Counted from the first letter of the stretch, positions 52,592 through 62,799 are shown. The stretch: 64,000 nucleotides of DNA from Candidatus Neomicrothrix sp. UBA2983 (GCA_002346745.1 DEAL01000016.1:18895-82894); one strand, 5' to 3'. Notes: a model not told the origin generated them from the sequence alone. Made by a program: numbers and translations.

Positions 52592-53485
52592 ATGCCATAC
52601 CAGCTTGCCGCCCTCCTCGCCGCCACGGCCTGGGCGTGCTCGAGCCTCATCGCCGCCGAGCCGGTCCGTCGGCTGGGCGGCCCCCGCTGGTGCCGAATCC
52701 GGATGCTGTGGGTCTGCGCCATGCTCACGGCCTGGGCGACCCTGAAGGGCGGCTGGGCCAGCATCGACACCGGCGACCTCCGCCTGCTGGCCCTCTCGGG
52801 GATGGTGGGCATCTTCGTGGGCGACGCCGGCCTGTTCATCGCCATGTCCCGCATCGGACCCCGCCGGACCTCCGTGCTGTTCACCACCAACACGCCGATG
52901 GCCGCACTCGGCGGCGTCTTCCTCTTCCACGAGTCGTTCACCGCCTGGTCGCTGATCGGTGCCACCCTGACCGTCCTCGGGGTCATGCTGGCCATCAACT
53001 TCGGTTCCGGCCGGGGCGTCCCGTCCGACGTCTACGAGCGCATCGACGGCCGCCTCCGGGTCGGGGTCGCCTGGGCCACCGTGGGCGCCGTCGGGCAGGC
53101 CGCCGGCGTGCTCGCCGCCAAGCCGATCCTCGACGCCGGTGCCGACACGATCGCCGTGGCCGCCGCCCGCGCCCTGCTGGCCACCGCCGCCATGTGGGCG
53201 GTGTACCGCCCCACCGACAGGCTCGTCCGCTCCGACACCAGCGCACCGATCCGGCGCACGGACCACTGGCGCTTCGCCGCCAGCGGCCTCGTCGCCATGG
53301 TCGTCGGCATGACCCTGCTCCTGTACGCCCTCGCCAACGGCGACACCGGCGTGGCGACCATCCTCTCGGGGACCACCCCGGTCCTGCTGCTCCCGATCCT
53401 GTGGGCCAGGACCCGGCAGCCACCGTCTCCCGGCGCCTGGTTCGGCGCCGGCCTCACGGTCGTCGGCACGGCACTCCTCGTCTGA
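52592..53485 (+). CDS. EamA-family (DMT superfamily) transporter
   Basis: 297-residue permease with ten predicted helices in two EamA repeats of about 140 residues. Each repeat ends with the typical TLTVLGVMLAI and LTVVGTALLV pattern. Likely exports or imports a small metabolite. Followed by a hydantoinase operon 100 bases downstream. Confidence 0.87.
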   Translation: MPYQLAALLAATAWACSSLIAAEPVRRLGGPRWCRIRMLWVCAMLTAWATLKGGWASIDTGDLRLLALSGMVGIFVGDAGLFIAMSRIGPRRTSVLFTTNTPMAALGGVFLFHESFTAWSLIGATLTVLGVMLAINFGSGRGVPSDVYERIDGRLRVGVAWATVGAVGQAAGVLAAKPILDAGADTIAVAAARALLATAAMWAVYRPTDRLVRSDTSAPIRRTDHWRFAASGLVAMVVGMTLLLYALANGDTGVATILSGTTPVLLLPILWARTRQPPSPGAWFGAGLTVVGTALLV

Positions 53486-53585
53486 GCCCGCGACCTCCCC
53501 CTGACACCTCTCCGCGGCGAGGCTCGGGGCTAGCCTGCGCGTGCCGCTCCGGCGGACGGCGCACGAGACCCGAAAGGAACGCGAC

Positions 53586-54392
53586 ATGACGTCATCGCTC
53601 GAGGCACGCGTGGTCATCGTGACCGGTGCCGGGAAGGGAATCGGACGGGCCATCGCCGAACGCTTCGCCGGCGAGGGCGCCAGGGTCGTGGTCAACGACG
53701 TCGACGAGGCCACCGCCAGCGAAGTGGCCGACGGGATCACCGCCGCAGGCGGCACGGCCATGGCGGCCGTCGCCGACGTCTCGGACGCCGCCCAGGTCGA
53801 CGCCATGTTCGACGCCACGCTCGCCGCCTACGGCACCGTCGACGTGCTCGTCAACAACGCCGGCCTGGTCAGCCCGATGCTGCATTTCCTCGAGGCCGAC
53901 GAGGCCTGGTGGCGCCACATCATCGACGTCAACCTCACCGGGCACTTCCTCACCTCGCGCCGGGCCGCCCGGATCATGGCCGAACAGGGCGGCGGCGTGA
54001 TCCTCCACATGTCGTCAGGCGGTGCCACCCGCGCCCACCGGGCGTTCGCCGCCTACGACGCCTCCAAGGGCGGCATCGAGGCCCTCACCCGGGCCATGGC
54101 CCTCGACCTCGGGCCCTACGGGATCCGGGTCTGCGCCCTCGTGCCGGGCTCCATCGACACCGAGGGCATGGACGAAGAGGCCCGCCGCCTCCGCGGCGAG
54201 AACATCCCCCTCGGCCGACCCGGCGACCCCGACGACATGGCCGGACCCGCCGTCTTCCTCGCCTCCGACGACGCCCGCTACGTCACCGGCATCACGCTGC
54301 GGGTGGACGGCGGCATGCTGGCCCAGCAGCGCTCGGCGACCGTCGACATCATGCCGCCCAGCGGCTTCCCCTCCCTCGACTCGCTCGACTAG
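53586..54392 (+). CDS. Short-chain dehydrogenase/reductase
   Basis: 268-residue SDR with TGAGKGIGRAIAERF, NNAGLVSP, catalytic AAYDASKGG and VTGITLRVDGG. ATG has AAAGGAAC upstream. First gene of a likely four-gene operon with hyuA, hyuB and a FAD oxidase. Confidence 0.9.
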   Translation: MTSSLEARVVIVTGAGKGIGRAIAERFAGEGARVVVNDVDEATASEVADGITAAGGTAMAAVADVSDAAQVDAMFDATLAAYGTVDVLVNNAGLVSPMLHFLEADEAWWRHIIDVNLTGHFLTSRRAARIMAEQGGGVILHMSSGGATRAHRAFAAYDASKGGIEALTRAMALDLGPYGIRVCALVPGSIDTEGMDEEARRLRGENIPLGRPGDPDDMAGPAVFLASDDARYVTGITLRVDGGMLAQQRSATVDIMPPSGFPSLDSLD

Positions 54393-54447
54393 GCCCGGTT
54401 TCGGCCAGCTCGACGGTCAACAGACGGCGAACAGGGCAGCACGAGCC

Positions 54448-56544
54448 ATGCGCATCGGCGCCGACATCGGCGGCACCTTCACCGACGTCGTCCTCGAGGA
54501 CGGCGACCGGCAGTTCTCCACCAAGGTGCTCACCACCTACGACGCCCCCGAACGCGGCGTGCTCGACGGGATGCAACGCGTACTGGCCGAAGCGGGCGTC
54601 GACGCCACCGTTCTCACCAGCGTCATCCACGGCACCACGCTGGCCACCAACGCCCTCATCAACCGCACCGGCGCCCGGACGGCGTTCATCACGACCGCCG
54701 GCTTCCGCGACGTCGTGGAGATGCGCACCGAGAGCCGCTTCGAGCAGTACGACCTGAACCTGGTGCTCCCCACCCCGCTGGTCGACCGGCGCCACCGCCA
54801 CGTCGTGCCGGAGCGCCTGGCGGCCGACGGGTCGGTGCTCCTCCCGCTGGACGAGGCCGAGGCATCGACCCTCATCGACCAGCTGGCCGCCGGAACCGAC
54901 GACGGACCCTACGAGGCCGTCGCCATCGGCCTCCTGCACGGCTACCGCAACGGCGCACACGAGCGGCGGTTGTGCGACCTGCTGGCCGACCGGTTGCCCG
55001 ACGTGCCCGTGTCGATCTCCTCGGAGGTGGCCGCCCAGCTGCGGGAGTTCGAGCGCTTCAACACGGTCTGCGCCAACGCCTACCTCCAACCCCTCATGGC
55101 CGGTTACCTGCACCGGCTCGAGGCCGCCCTGGCGGACGCGGGCGCCACCTGCCCGCTGCACCTGATTCACTCCGGGGGCGGGCTGCTCGACGTCGACACC
55201 GCCGCCCGCTACCCGGTCCGGCTACTGGAATCGGGGCCGGCCGGCGGCGCCATCTTCGCCGCCCACCTGGCCGAGCGCCACGGCCTCGACGCCGTGCTCT
55301 CGTACGACATGGGCGGCACGACCGCCAAGATCTGCCTGATCGAGGAGCAGACGCCCCGGACGGCCAAGACCTTCGAGGTGGCCCGCACCCAGCGCTTCAC
55401 CAAGGGCAGCGGCATGCCGGTCGCCATCCCCGTCATCGAGATGATCGAAATCGGCGCCGGCGGTGGCTCCATCGCCGCCGTCGACGGCCTCGGCCAGATC
55501 CGCGTCGGGCCGATGAGTGCCGGCTCCGAGCCGGGACCGGCCGCCTACGGCCTGGGCGGCACCGACCCGACCGTCTCCGACGCCAACCTGGTACTCGGCC
55601 GTCTCTCCCCCGACACCTTCGGCGCGCCCGGCATCGACCTGTCGCCCGACGCCGCCGCGACCGCCCTCCTCGACGGCATCGGCAACCGCCTCGGCCTGGA
55701 CGCCACGACGTCGGCGATCGGCGTGGCCGAGGTGGTCGACGAGAACATGGCCAACGCCGCACGCGTCCACGCTGTCGAGAACGGCAAGGACGTCGCCAGG
55801 TTCACGATGATCGCCTTCGGCGGCGGCGCCCCCCTCCACGCCGGTCGGCTCTGCGACAAGCTCGACATCGACGCCGTGCTGATTCCACCCGGGGCCGGGG
55901 TGGGCTCGGCCATCGGCTTCCTGCGTGCCCCCTTCGCCTACGAGGCGGTCCGCAGCCACTATGCCGCCCTCGACGACCTGGACGTGTCGGCGGTCGACGG
56001 AGTCCTGGCCGACCTCGAGGCGGAGGCCAGCGGCTTCGTGCAGGGTGCCATCACACACTCCGGAGCGGTGACCAGGGAACTCGATGTGGAACGCTTCGCC
56101 TACATGCGTTACGCCGGTCAGGGCTGGGAGATCCCCGTCCGGCTGGGCGACGGGGTCCTCGCAGCCGAGCTGGCAGACCGCTTCGAGGCCGCGTACACCA
56201 CCTTCTTCGGCCGCCCCATCGACGGGCTGCGCATCGAGGCCGTCAACTGGTCGGTCCGCGTCGCGACGCCACGTCCGCCGGTCGACCCCGTCGAACCCGT
56301 CACGGTCCGTCGGGACGTCACCTCGGACCGGATCCGGCCGATCCACGACGCCGCCACCGGGACTGTCGAGGAGGCCATCGTGGTCGACCGCGACGACCTC
56401 GAACCGGGTGACCGGGTCACCGGTCCGGCCGTCGTTGCCGAGGAGCAGACCACCACCTGGCTCTCGGCCGGCCAGGCAGCCGTCCTCCAGGCCGACGGCT
56501 GCCTGCTGGTCACCCGCGGCACGACAAGTGGGGCCTCGGCATGA
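54448..56544 (+). CDS. hyuA: Hydantoinase A-family ATPase subunit
   Basis: 698-residue HyuA-type subunit of the ATP-dependent N-methylhydantoinase / 5-oxoprolinase family. IGADIGGTFTDVV and VLSYDMGGTTAKICL are the two ASKHA-like phosphate motifs; GTTLATNALI and SGGGLLDVDTA are also typical. Pairs with HyuB to hydrolyse cyclic amides using ATP. Its TGA overlaps the ATG of hyuB. Confidence 0.92.
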   Translation: MRIGADIGGTFTDVVLEDGDRQFSTKVLTTYDAPERGVLDGMQRVLAEAGVDATVLTSVIHGTTLATNALINRTGARTAFITTAGFRDVVEMRTESRFEQYDLNLVLPTPLVDRRHRHVVPERLAADGSVLLPLDEAEASTLIDQLAAGTDDGPYEAVAIGLLHGYRNGAHERRLCDLLADRLPDVPVSISSEVAAQLREFERFNTVCANAYLQPLMAGYLHRLEAALADAGATCPLHLIHSGGGLLDVDTAARYPVRLLESGPAGGAIFAAHLAERHGLDAVLSYDMGGTTAKICLIEEQTPRTAKTFEVARTQRFTKGSGMPVAIPVIEMIEIGAGGGSIAAVDGLGQIRVGPMSAGSEPGPAAYGLGGTDPTVSDANLVLGRLSPDTFGAPGIDLSPDAAATALLDGIGNRLGLDATTSAIGVAEVVDENMANAARVHAVENGKDVARFTMIAFGGGAPLHAGRLCDKLDIDAVLIPPGAGVGSAIGFLRAPFAYEAVRSHYAALDDLDVSAVDGVLADLEAEASGFVQGAITHSGAVTRELDVERFAYMRYAGQGWEIPVRLGDGVLAAELADRFEAAYTTFFGRPIDGLRIEAVNWSVRVATPRPPVDPVEPVTVRRDVTSDRIRPIHDAATGTVEEAIVVDRDDLEPGDRVTGPAVVAEEQTTTWLSAGQAAVLQADGCLLVTRGTTSGASA

Positions 56545-58145
56545 GCGACCTCCGCAACCAGGTCGTCTGGAACCGCCTGATCTCGATCGTCGAGGAACAG
56601 GCCCTCACGCTGGTCCGGATCGCCTTCAGCACCAGTGTGCGCGAGGCTGGCGACCTGTCGGCCGGCGTGTTCGACGCCGACGGCCGCATGGTCGCCCAGG
56701 CCGTCACCGGTACGCCGGGACACGTCAACACCATGGCGGCGGCGGTCGGAAACTTCATCGAGGACATCGGCCGCGACCGCATCTTCGAGGGCGACGCCTA
56801 CGTCACGAACGATCCGTGGAAGGGCACCGGCCACCTCCACGACTTCACCGTCGTCACCCCGACGTTCCGTGCCGGGCGGCTCATCGGCTTCTTCGCCTGC
56901 ACCGCCCACGTCCTCGACGTCGGCGGCAACGGCTACGGACCCGACTCCCGCGATGTCCACGAGGAGGGGCTCCTCGTGCCAATCATGAAGTTCGCCGAAC
57001 GCGGCGACGTCAACCGCGACCTCGTGAACATCGTCCGCCACAATGTCCGGGAGGCCGACCAGGTCGTCGGCGACCTCCACTCCCTCGCCGCCTGCAACGA
57101 CACGGGCCGGCGACGACTCGATGCCATGCTCGACGAGTTCGGCCTCGATGACCTCGACGGCATTGCCGCCTTCGTGTTCGAACGCACCCGGGCCGCCACC
57201 CTCGAGGCGGTCGCCCGCCTGCCCCACGGCACCTACTCCAACGAGATGCGCGTCGACGGCTACAACGACACCGTCGTCCTGGCGGTGACCCTCACCGTCG
57301 ATGCCGACGGCGCCCACGCCGACTTCACCGGCTCGTCTCCCACCTGCCCCTACGGCATCAACGTGCCGATCGAGTACGCCCGCGCCTACCTCACCTACGC
57401 CATGCTCGTGGCACTCGCCCCCCGGATGCCCAGCAACCATGCCTCCCTCGAGCCGTTCACCGTCAGCGCTCCCGAGGGCTGCATCCTCAACGCCCGCCAC
57501 CCCGACCCGGTTTCGGTCCGCCACGTCATCGGCCACTTCGTCACCGACCTCTGCCTGGGCGCCATCGCCGAGGCCCTCCCCGACGTCGTCCCGGCCGAGG
57601 GATCCGGGGCCCTCTGGAACTTCCACATCAGCGCCCGGCCGACCGAGCCCGGCAGCGGCCTACCGCCGCGTGAGATCCTCATGTTCAACAGTGGCGGCAC
57701 CGGCGCCCGACCCGCCCTCGACGGCCTCAGCGCCACCGCCTTCCCGAGTGGCGTACGTACCATGTCGGTGGAAGCCACCGAGCAGGTGGGACCGATCGTC
57801 ATCTGGCGCAAGGAGCTGCGGCCCGGCTCCGGCGGGGACGGCCGCCAGCGGGGCGGCCTGGGGCAGGTCATCGAGTTGGGGCCCACCGACGGCTACCACT
57901 TCGACTTCTCCGCCATGTTCGACCGGGTCGCCAACCCGGCCCGGGGCCGGAACGGCGGCGGCGACGGGGCCCCCGGCGCCGTCCACCTCGACGACGGCAC
58001 GCCGTTCGACGCCAAGGGCGTGCAACGCGTCCCGTCCGGACGACGCCTGGTCCTGGAACTCCCCGGGGGCGGCGGCTTCGGCAACCCGGCCGACCGTGAT
58101 CCGGCCGCTGCCCAGCGGGACGACGAGCAGGGCTACCTGGCGTGA
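56541..58145 (+). CDS. hyuB: Hydantoinase B-family subunit
   Basis: 534-residue catalytic partner of HyuA. WNRLISIVEEQALTLVRIAFS, DLSAGVFDADGRM, TNDPWKGTGHL and HVLDVGGNGYGPDSRDV are family landmarks, and a Gly-rich C-terminus (LPGGGGFGNPADRD) closes it. Overlaps both neighbours by four bases, so translation is coupled. Confidence 0.93.
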   Translation: MSDLRNQVVWNRLISIVEEQALTLVRIAFSTSVREAGDLSAGVFDADGRMVAQAVTGTPGHVNTMAAAVGNFIEDIGRDRIFEGDAYVTNDPWKGTGHLHDFTVVTPTFRAGRLIGFFACTAHVLDVGGNGYGPDSRDVHEEGLLVPIMKFAERGDVNRDLVNIVRHNVREADQVVGDLHSLAACNDTGRRRLDAMLDEFGLDDLDGIAAFVFERTRAATLEAVARLPHGTYSNEMRVDGYNDTVVLAVTLTVDADGAHADFTGSSPTCPYGINVPIEYARAYLTYAMLVALAPRMPSNHASLEPFTVSAPEGCILNARHPDPVSVRHVIGHFVTDLCLGAIAEALPDVVPAEGSGALWNFHISARPTEPGSGLPPREILMFNSGGTGARPALDGLSATAFPSGVRTMSVEATEQVGPIVIWRKELRPGSGGDGRQRGGLGQVIELGPTDGYHFDFSAMFDRVANPARGRNGGGDGAPGAVHLDDGTPFDAKGVQRVPSGRRLVLELPGGGGFGNPADRDPAAAQRDDEQGYLA

Positions 58146-59338
58146 GCGCACCGGCAGCCGGCCACTATGACACTGTCATCGTCGGCGGCGCCGTCCACGG
58201 CAGTTCCTTGGCGTACTGGCTGTCCGAGAACCCCGACTACGACGGCACCGTGCTCGTCGTCGAGCCCGACCCCACCTATGAACGCGCCTCGACGACCCTC
58301 TCGGAGGCCAGTGTCCGCCACCAGTTCTCCAACCCGGTCAACATCGCCCTCTCGCAGTTCGCCACCGGCTTCTTCGCCGACTTCCACGCCAACGTCGAAG
58401 TGGGCGGCGAGGCGCCCGACCTGGCCTTCCGCGAGACCGGCTACCTGTTCCTCGCCACCGAGGAGGGCATGCCGACCATCCTCGAGAACCACGAGGTCCA
58501 GCGCTCCTGCGGCGTTGACGCCGCGGTGCTCAGCGTTGATGACCTGCGCCGGCGCTTCCCCTACCTCCACGTCGACGACCTGGCCGGAGCCAGCCTGGGC
58601 CTCCGCCACGAGGGCAACATCGACGCCCACGCCCTGCTACAGGGCTTCAGCCGCCGGGCCCGCCGCAACGGCGTCGAGTACCTCGCCGACCGCGTCGTCG
58701 GACTCCGCGTCGAGGGCGCCAAGGTCACCCATGTGGACCTGGCCGGCGGCGCCACGATCGGCTGCAACCGGGTCGTGAACTGCGCCGGTCCCCGGGGCGC
58801 CGTCGCCGCCGCCATGGCCGGCCTGGCCCTGCCGGTCGAGGCCAGGATCCGGTCCGTGTTCGTGTTCGACTGCCGCGAGCCGCTCGAGGGCCAGTTGCTC
58901 CCACTCACCATCGACCCGTCCGGACTGCACTTCCGCACCGACCCGCCCCACTATCTGGCCGGCATGACCCCGGACCCGGACACCGAGGTCGACTTCGCGG
59001 ACTTTCGGGTTCGACGGGAAGACTGGGAGGAACGCATCTGGCCGGCCCTCGCCCACCGGGTGCCCGCCTTTGAGCGGATCGGCCTCACCCACACCTGGGC
59101 CGGCCACTACGCCTACAACACCCTCGACCAGAACGCCGTGGTTGGACCGGCCGATGCCGTCCCGAACTTCTACTTCGCCAACGGCTTCAGCGGGCACGGC
59201 CTCCAGCAGAGCCCCGGTGTGGGTCGGGGACTCAGCGAGCTCATCACCTACGGCGAGTACCGCACCCTCGACCTGTCCGAGTTGGGCCACGACCGCATCG
59301 TGCGCGGCGAACCGTTCCTCGAGAAGAACATCATCTGA
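58142..59338 (+). CDS. FAD-dependent oxidoreductase (DAO family)
   Basis: 398-residue D-amino-acid/sarcosine oxidase-like flavoprotein. The dinucleotide motif is TVIVGGAVHGSSLAYWLS; the C-terminal substrate region has WAGHYAYNTLDQNAVVG and NGFSGHGLQQSPGVGR. In this operon it could oxidise the N-methylated amino acid released by HyuAB (sarcosine-like; inference). A FOXRED1-like role is the alternative. Confidence 0.9.
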   Translation: MSAPAAGHYDTVIVGGAVHGSSLAYWLSENPDYDGTVLVVEPDPTYERASTTLSEASVRHQFSNPVNIALSQFATGFFADFHANVEVGGEAPDLAFRETGYLFLATEEGMPTILENHEVQRSCGVDAAVLSVDDLRRRFPYLHVDDLAGASLGLRHEGNIDAHALLQGFSRRARRNGVEYLADRVVGLRVEGAKVTHVDLAGGATIGCNRVVNCAGPRGAVAAAMAGLALPVEARIRSVFVFDCREPLEGQLLPLTIDPSGLHFRTDPPHYLAGMTPDPDTEVDFADFRVRREDWEERIWPALAHRVPAFERIGLTHTWAGHYAYNTLDQNAVVGPADAVPNFYFANGFSGHGLQQSPGVGRGLSELITYGEYRTLDLSELGHDRIVRGEPFLEKNII

Positions 59339-59399
59339 GCAGGCGCCGCCTCACCCACGGAGGCGTGCCGGAGCGGACGCCGGCCGAGGGCGGCAGACC

Positions 59400-60173
59400 T
59401 CAGCTCTCGCCGAGGTAGGCAGAGCGCATCTCCGGGTTTGCCAGGAGTGCCTCGGCCGTGTCATCGAGGACCACCCGGCCGGTCTGGAGGACCCAGCCCC
59501 GATCGGCGATCGACAGCGCCATGTTGGCGTTCTGCTCGACCATGAAGATGGCCATGCCCTCGTCGTTGATCTGCTGGATCAACTCGAAGTTCTGCTGCAC
59601 CAACGCGGGCGCCAGGCCCATCGACGGCTCGTCCATCAGCATCACCTTGGGGCGCGACATCAGTGCCCGCCCGATGGCGACCATCTGCTGCTCGCCGCCC
59701 GACAGGGTGCCGGACTTCTGGGCGAGGCGCTCCCTGACTCGGGGGAACAGGCCGTAGACGTATTCGAGGTCCTCCTCGATGCCTGCCTTGTCGTTGCGCA
59801 GGTAGGCGCCGAGCAGCAGGTTCTCCTTCACCGAGAGCCGCTTGAAGAGCCGCCGGTTCTCGGGCACCATCGTCACCCCGTTCGCCACCCGGTAGCTGGT
59901 GGGTTGGCCGTTTACGACCTCGCCGTCGAGGACGACCTCGCCGGACGTGGGGGTCACCATGCCCAGGAGCGTCTTGAGCGTCGTCGTCTTGCCGCTGGCG
60001 TTGCCGCCCAGCAGGCAGACCAGCTCGCCCGGGTAGATGGACAGGTTGACGTCCTTGAGGATGTGGACGGCGCCGTAGTGCGTATTGACCTCGCGGAACT
60101 CGAGGAGCGCCGTGCCCCCGTCCTGGCCGGTGGCGTCTCCGGTCGCGCCGGGGCTCATGCTCTCGCTGTTCAT
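59400..60173 (-). CDS. livF: Branched-chain amino acid ABC transporter ATP-binding protein LivF
   Basis: 257-residue ATPase. Walker A is GGNASGKTT, signature TLSGGEQQMVAIGRAL, Walker B VMLMDEPSMGLAP, switch FMVEQNANMAL. A 25-residue Ser/Gly-rich N-terminal tail is present. Last gene of livHMGF, overlapping livG by ATGA. Confidence 0.94.
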   Translation of the reverse strand: MNSESMSPGATGDATGQDGGTALLEFREVNTHYGAVHILKDVNLSIYPGELVCLLGGNASGKTTTLKTLLGMVTPTSGEVVLDGEVVNGQPTSYRVANGVTMVPENRRLFKRLSVKENLLLGAYLRNDKAGIEEDLEYVYGLFPRVRERLAQKSGTLSGGEQQMVAIGRALMSRPKVMLMDEPSMGLAPALVQQNFELIQQINDEGMAIFMVEQNANMALSIADRGWVLQTGRVVLDDTAEALLANPEMRSAYLGES

Positions 60174-60958
60174 GCCCCCGCCTCCACCGGACGGCCCAGG
60201 TAGGCCTCGATCACGTCCGGGTTGGTGGACACCTCGTCGTAGGAGCCCTGGGCGATCGGCACGCCGTGGTCGAGGACCACGACGCGGTCGGAAACGTCGC
60301 GCACGACCTTCATGTCGTGCTCGATCATCACGATGGTGAAGCCCCACTCGGTGCGCAGTTGGCCGATCAGGCCCGTCAACTCGGCGGTCTCCATCGGGTT
60401 CATGCCGGCCACCGGCTCGTCCAGCAGCAGCAGACGCGGCTGGGTGGCCATGGCCCGGGCGATCTCGAGGCGGCGCCGGTTGGCGTACGACAGCGCGAAC
60501 GCCGGCTGCTCCATCCGGTAGCCGATCAGGCGGGAGCCGAAGAAGCCCAGCACCTCCTCGGCCCGCTTACGGATCTCGCGCTCCTCCTGCTTGAACGCCT
60601 TGGTCTGGAAGAGCGCACCGAACACCAGTTGGCTGGTGCGGCAGTGCTGGCTGACCATCACGTTCTCGAGGATCGTCATGTTGGGGAAGAGCCGGACGTT
60701 CTGGAAGGTGCGGGCGATGCCGAGGTCGGTGACCTGGTGGGGGTCGAGGCCCAGCACGGACTCGCCCTCGAAGAGGATGTCGCCCTCGGCCGGCTCGACC
60801 AGGCCGGAGATGGTGTTGAAGAAGGTCGTCTTGCCGGCGCCGTTGGGGCCGATGACGCTGACGATCTCGCCCTCGTCGACATGGAAGTTGAGCCCCGACA
60901 GGGCGTCGAGGCCGCCGAAGGTGACCTTCAGGTCCTGGATTTCGAGGAGGTGGCTCAC
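60170..60958 (-). CDS. livG: Branched-chain amino acid ABC transporter ATP-binding protein LivG
   Basis: 262-residue ATPase. Walker A GPNGAGKTT, the LivG-specific GIARTFQNVRLFPNMTILENV and Walker B LLLLDEPVAGMNP. The signature reads LSYANRRRLEIARAM, where LivG usually has LPYGxQRRLEIARAL. GTG start overlaps the livM stop. Confidence 0.94.
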   Translation of the reverse strand: MSHLLEIQDLKVTFGGLDALSGLNFHVDEGEIVSVIGPNGAGKTTFFNTISGLVEPAEGDILFEGESVLGLDPHQVTDLGIARTFQNVRLFPNMTILENVMVSQHCRTSQLVFGALFQTKAFKQEEREIRKRAEEVLGFFGSRLIGYRMEQPAFALSYANRRRLEIARAMATQPRLLLLDEPVAGMNPMETAELTGLIGQLRTEWGFTIVMIEHDMKVVRDVSDRVVVLDHGVPIAQGSYDEVSTNPDVIEAYLGRPVEAGA

Positions 60959-62799
60959 GACGGGTCCCCTTCTCCCTCGACGCCGGCTGGGGCATGTGCG
61001 ACTGCCTCTGCCTGCGCTTCTGCCTCCTCCTGATCGTGGTCCTCGCCCTTGAGCCAGGCGTCCTGGAGGTACTCCTCCTGGTGCAGCTCCTGGCTGCGGC
61101 GGGCACTCGGCACGAGGCCCTCCGGCCGCTTGAGCATCATGAAGACCAGCAGGGCGCCGTAGATCAGCAACTTGAACGACTGGAACTCCTGGAGCAGTCC
61201 CGGCTGGCGGGGTCCGCCCAGCACGCCGATCAGGACGACGGAGCCGACGAGGACGCCGACGATGTTGCCCATGCCACCGACGATCACCACCACGAGGATG
61301 ATGATCGAGACGAGGATCATGAAGCTGTTCGGGAAGATCGAGCCCACCTTGGCGGCGAGGATGGCCCCGCTGAACGAGGCCAGGATGGCACCGACCACGA
61401 ACGCCATGAGCTTCGTGTTGACGGTGTTGATGCCCATCGCCTCGGCAACCTGCTCGTCCTCGCGGATCGCCATCCAGGCCCGACCGAGGCGCGATGCCTG
61501 GAGCCGCCACGACACGTAGATGGCGAGGGCACAGAACGCCAGCACCAGGTAGAAGACCGACCGGGGGTCGGTGCCCTTGACCAAGGCAAATCCGAAGTCC
61601 ACCGGCGGCACGTTGGTGATGCCCTGGGCGCCGCCGAAGTACGGCTTGAGCCAGTCCGACAGGAACAGCAGGCGGATGATCTCACCGAAGCCGAGCGTCA
61701 CGATGGCGAGGTAGTCGCCGCGCATCCGGATGACCGGGGCGCCGATGACGAGGCCGGTGATGGCGGCCATCACCACGACCGCGAGCAGCACGATGCCGAA
61801 GTGCCACTCCGGGTGGAACCAGGGCGACTGCGACGACGTCAGCACAGCCGTCGTGTAGCCACCGACGGCGAAGAACGCCACGTAGCCAAGGTCGAGGATG
61901 CCCGCCAGGCCGACCACGATGTTGAGGCCGAGGGCCAGCAGGAGGAACAGGCCCACGTTGGCGAGCAGCTCGTTCATGATCGTGCCGAGGAACATGGGGA
62001 GCACGACGCACACGGCGGCTACCACGATGAACAGCACGATCGACGTCCGTTGGCGCTCGGCTCCCTCCATCTGGCGGTAGCGGTTGGTGGCCGACTTGAC
62101 CCGACCCTTGGTCAGCAGCGAGAGCCCGCCGATCACAACGCCGAGGATGATCGTCGACGTCACCGTCAGGCCGCCCCGCTTGGCGTAGATGGCATCGGTC
62201 AGCGACTCCAGCCCGAAGCCCTCCGACAGGTCGACGATCGCGCTCTCGAGCACCGAGAGGAGCAGCGCCCCCATCACCGCGTACGACACGAAGCGCCGCA
62301 CGCTCGCCGGCACGACGTGCAGCATCGAGCCGAGGGCGGCGAGGACCGCGCAGGTGATGATCCAGGCCGCGACCCCGTAGCCGATGCCCCGGTCGTAGGT
62401 GAGCAGCTCGAGCAGCTTCGGGCTCCAGTTGACGAGCGGCTTGCGCAGGTTCCAGTTGTCGAGGCCGAGGATGAGCAGCGCCGGTCCGAGGCCGGCGACA
62501 ATCCCGCAGCAGAGGCCGGCGACGACGTCCCGGAGGCCCGGGTCGGGCGTCTCGACGCCCTCCAGCACCACCCGCTTGGAGACGACGTAGCCGAAGACGA
62601 CCGGCAGCCAGACGAGCGCCAGATAGCCGAGGCTGAGGCGTCCCTCGACGAGCGTTCGGGAGTCGAGGCCGACCGGCATGCCGATCAGCGACACCAGCAC
62701 GATGGCGAGGCCGCAGAGGCCACCCCACTTCCCGACGCTCCGCCAGTCCTGGTCGAGCAGGGCCGGCGTGACCGCACGCGGTGCGGTCACGGCGGTCAT
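60955..62799 (-). CDS. livM: Branched-chain amino acid ABC transporter permease LivM, long form
   Basis: 614-residue permease. The C-terminal half from about residue 265 is a normal LivM (LALGLNIVVGLAGILDLGYV, the coupling region around AWMAIREDEQVAEAMG). The first 260 residues add roughly six more hydrophobic helices, which explains its great length. The cytosolic C-terminal tail is rich in Glu, Gln and Ala. Confidence 0.92.
   Translation of the reverse strand: MTAVTAPRAVTPALLDQDWRSVGKWGGLCGLAIVLVSLIGMPVGLDSRTLVEGRLSLGYLALVWLPVVFGYVVSKRVVLEGVETPDPGLRDVVAGLCCGIVAGLGPALLILGLDNWNLRKPLVNWSPKLLELLTYDRGIGYGVAAWIITCAVLAALGSMLHVVPASVRRFVSYAVMGALLLSVLESAIVDLSEGFGLESLTDAIYAKRGGLTVTSTIILGVVIGGLSLLTKGRVKSATNRYRQMEGAERQRTSIVLFIVVAAVCVVLPMFLGTIMNELLANVGLFLLLALGLNIVVGLAGILDLGYVAFFAVGGYTTAVLTSSQSPWFHPEWHFGIVLLAVVVMAAITGLVIGAPVIRMRGDYLAIVTLGFGEIIRLLFLSDWLKPYFGGAQGITNVPPVDFGFALVKGTDPRSVFYLVLAFCALAIYVSWRLQASRLGRAWMAIREDEQVAEAMGINTVNTKLMAFVVGAILASFSGAILAAKVGSIFPNSFMILVSIIILVVVIVGGMGNIVGVLVGSVVLIGVLGGPRQPGLLQEFQSFKLLIYGALLVFMMLKRPEGLVPSARRSQELHQEEYLQDAWLKGEDHDQEEAEAQAEAVAHAPAGVEGEGDPS

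Noticed and set aside
59339..59399. GCCTC/GAGGC hairpin between the FAD oxidase and livF as a terminator
   Set aside because: Short stem with no T-run; not distinguishable from chance in sequence this GC-rich.
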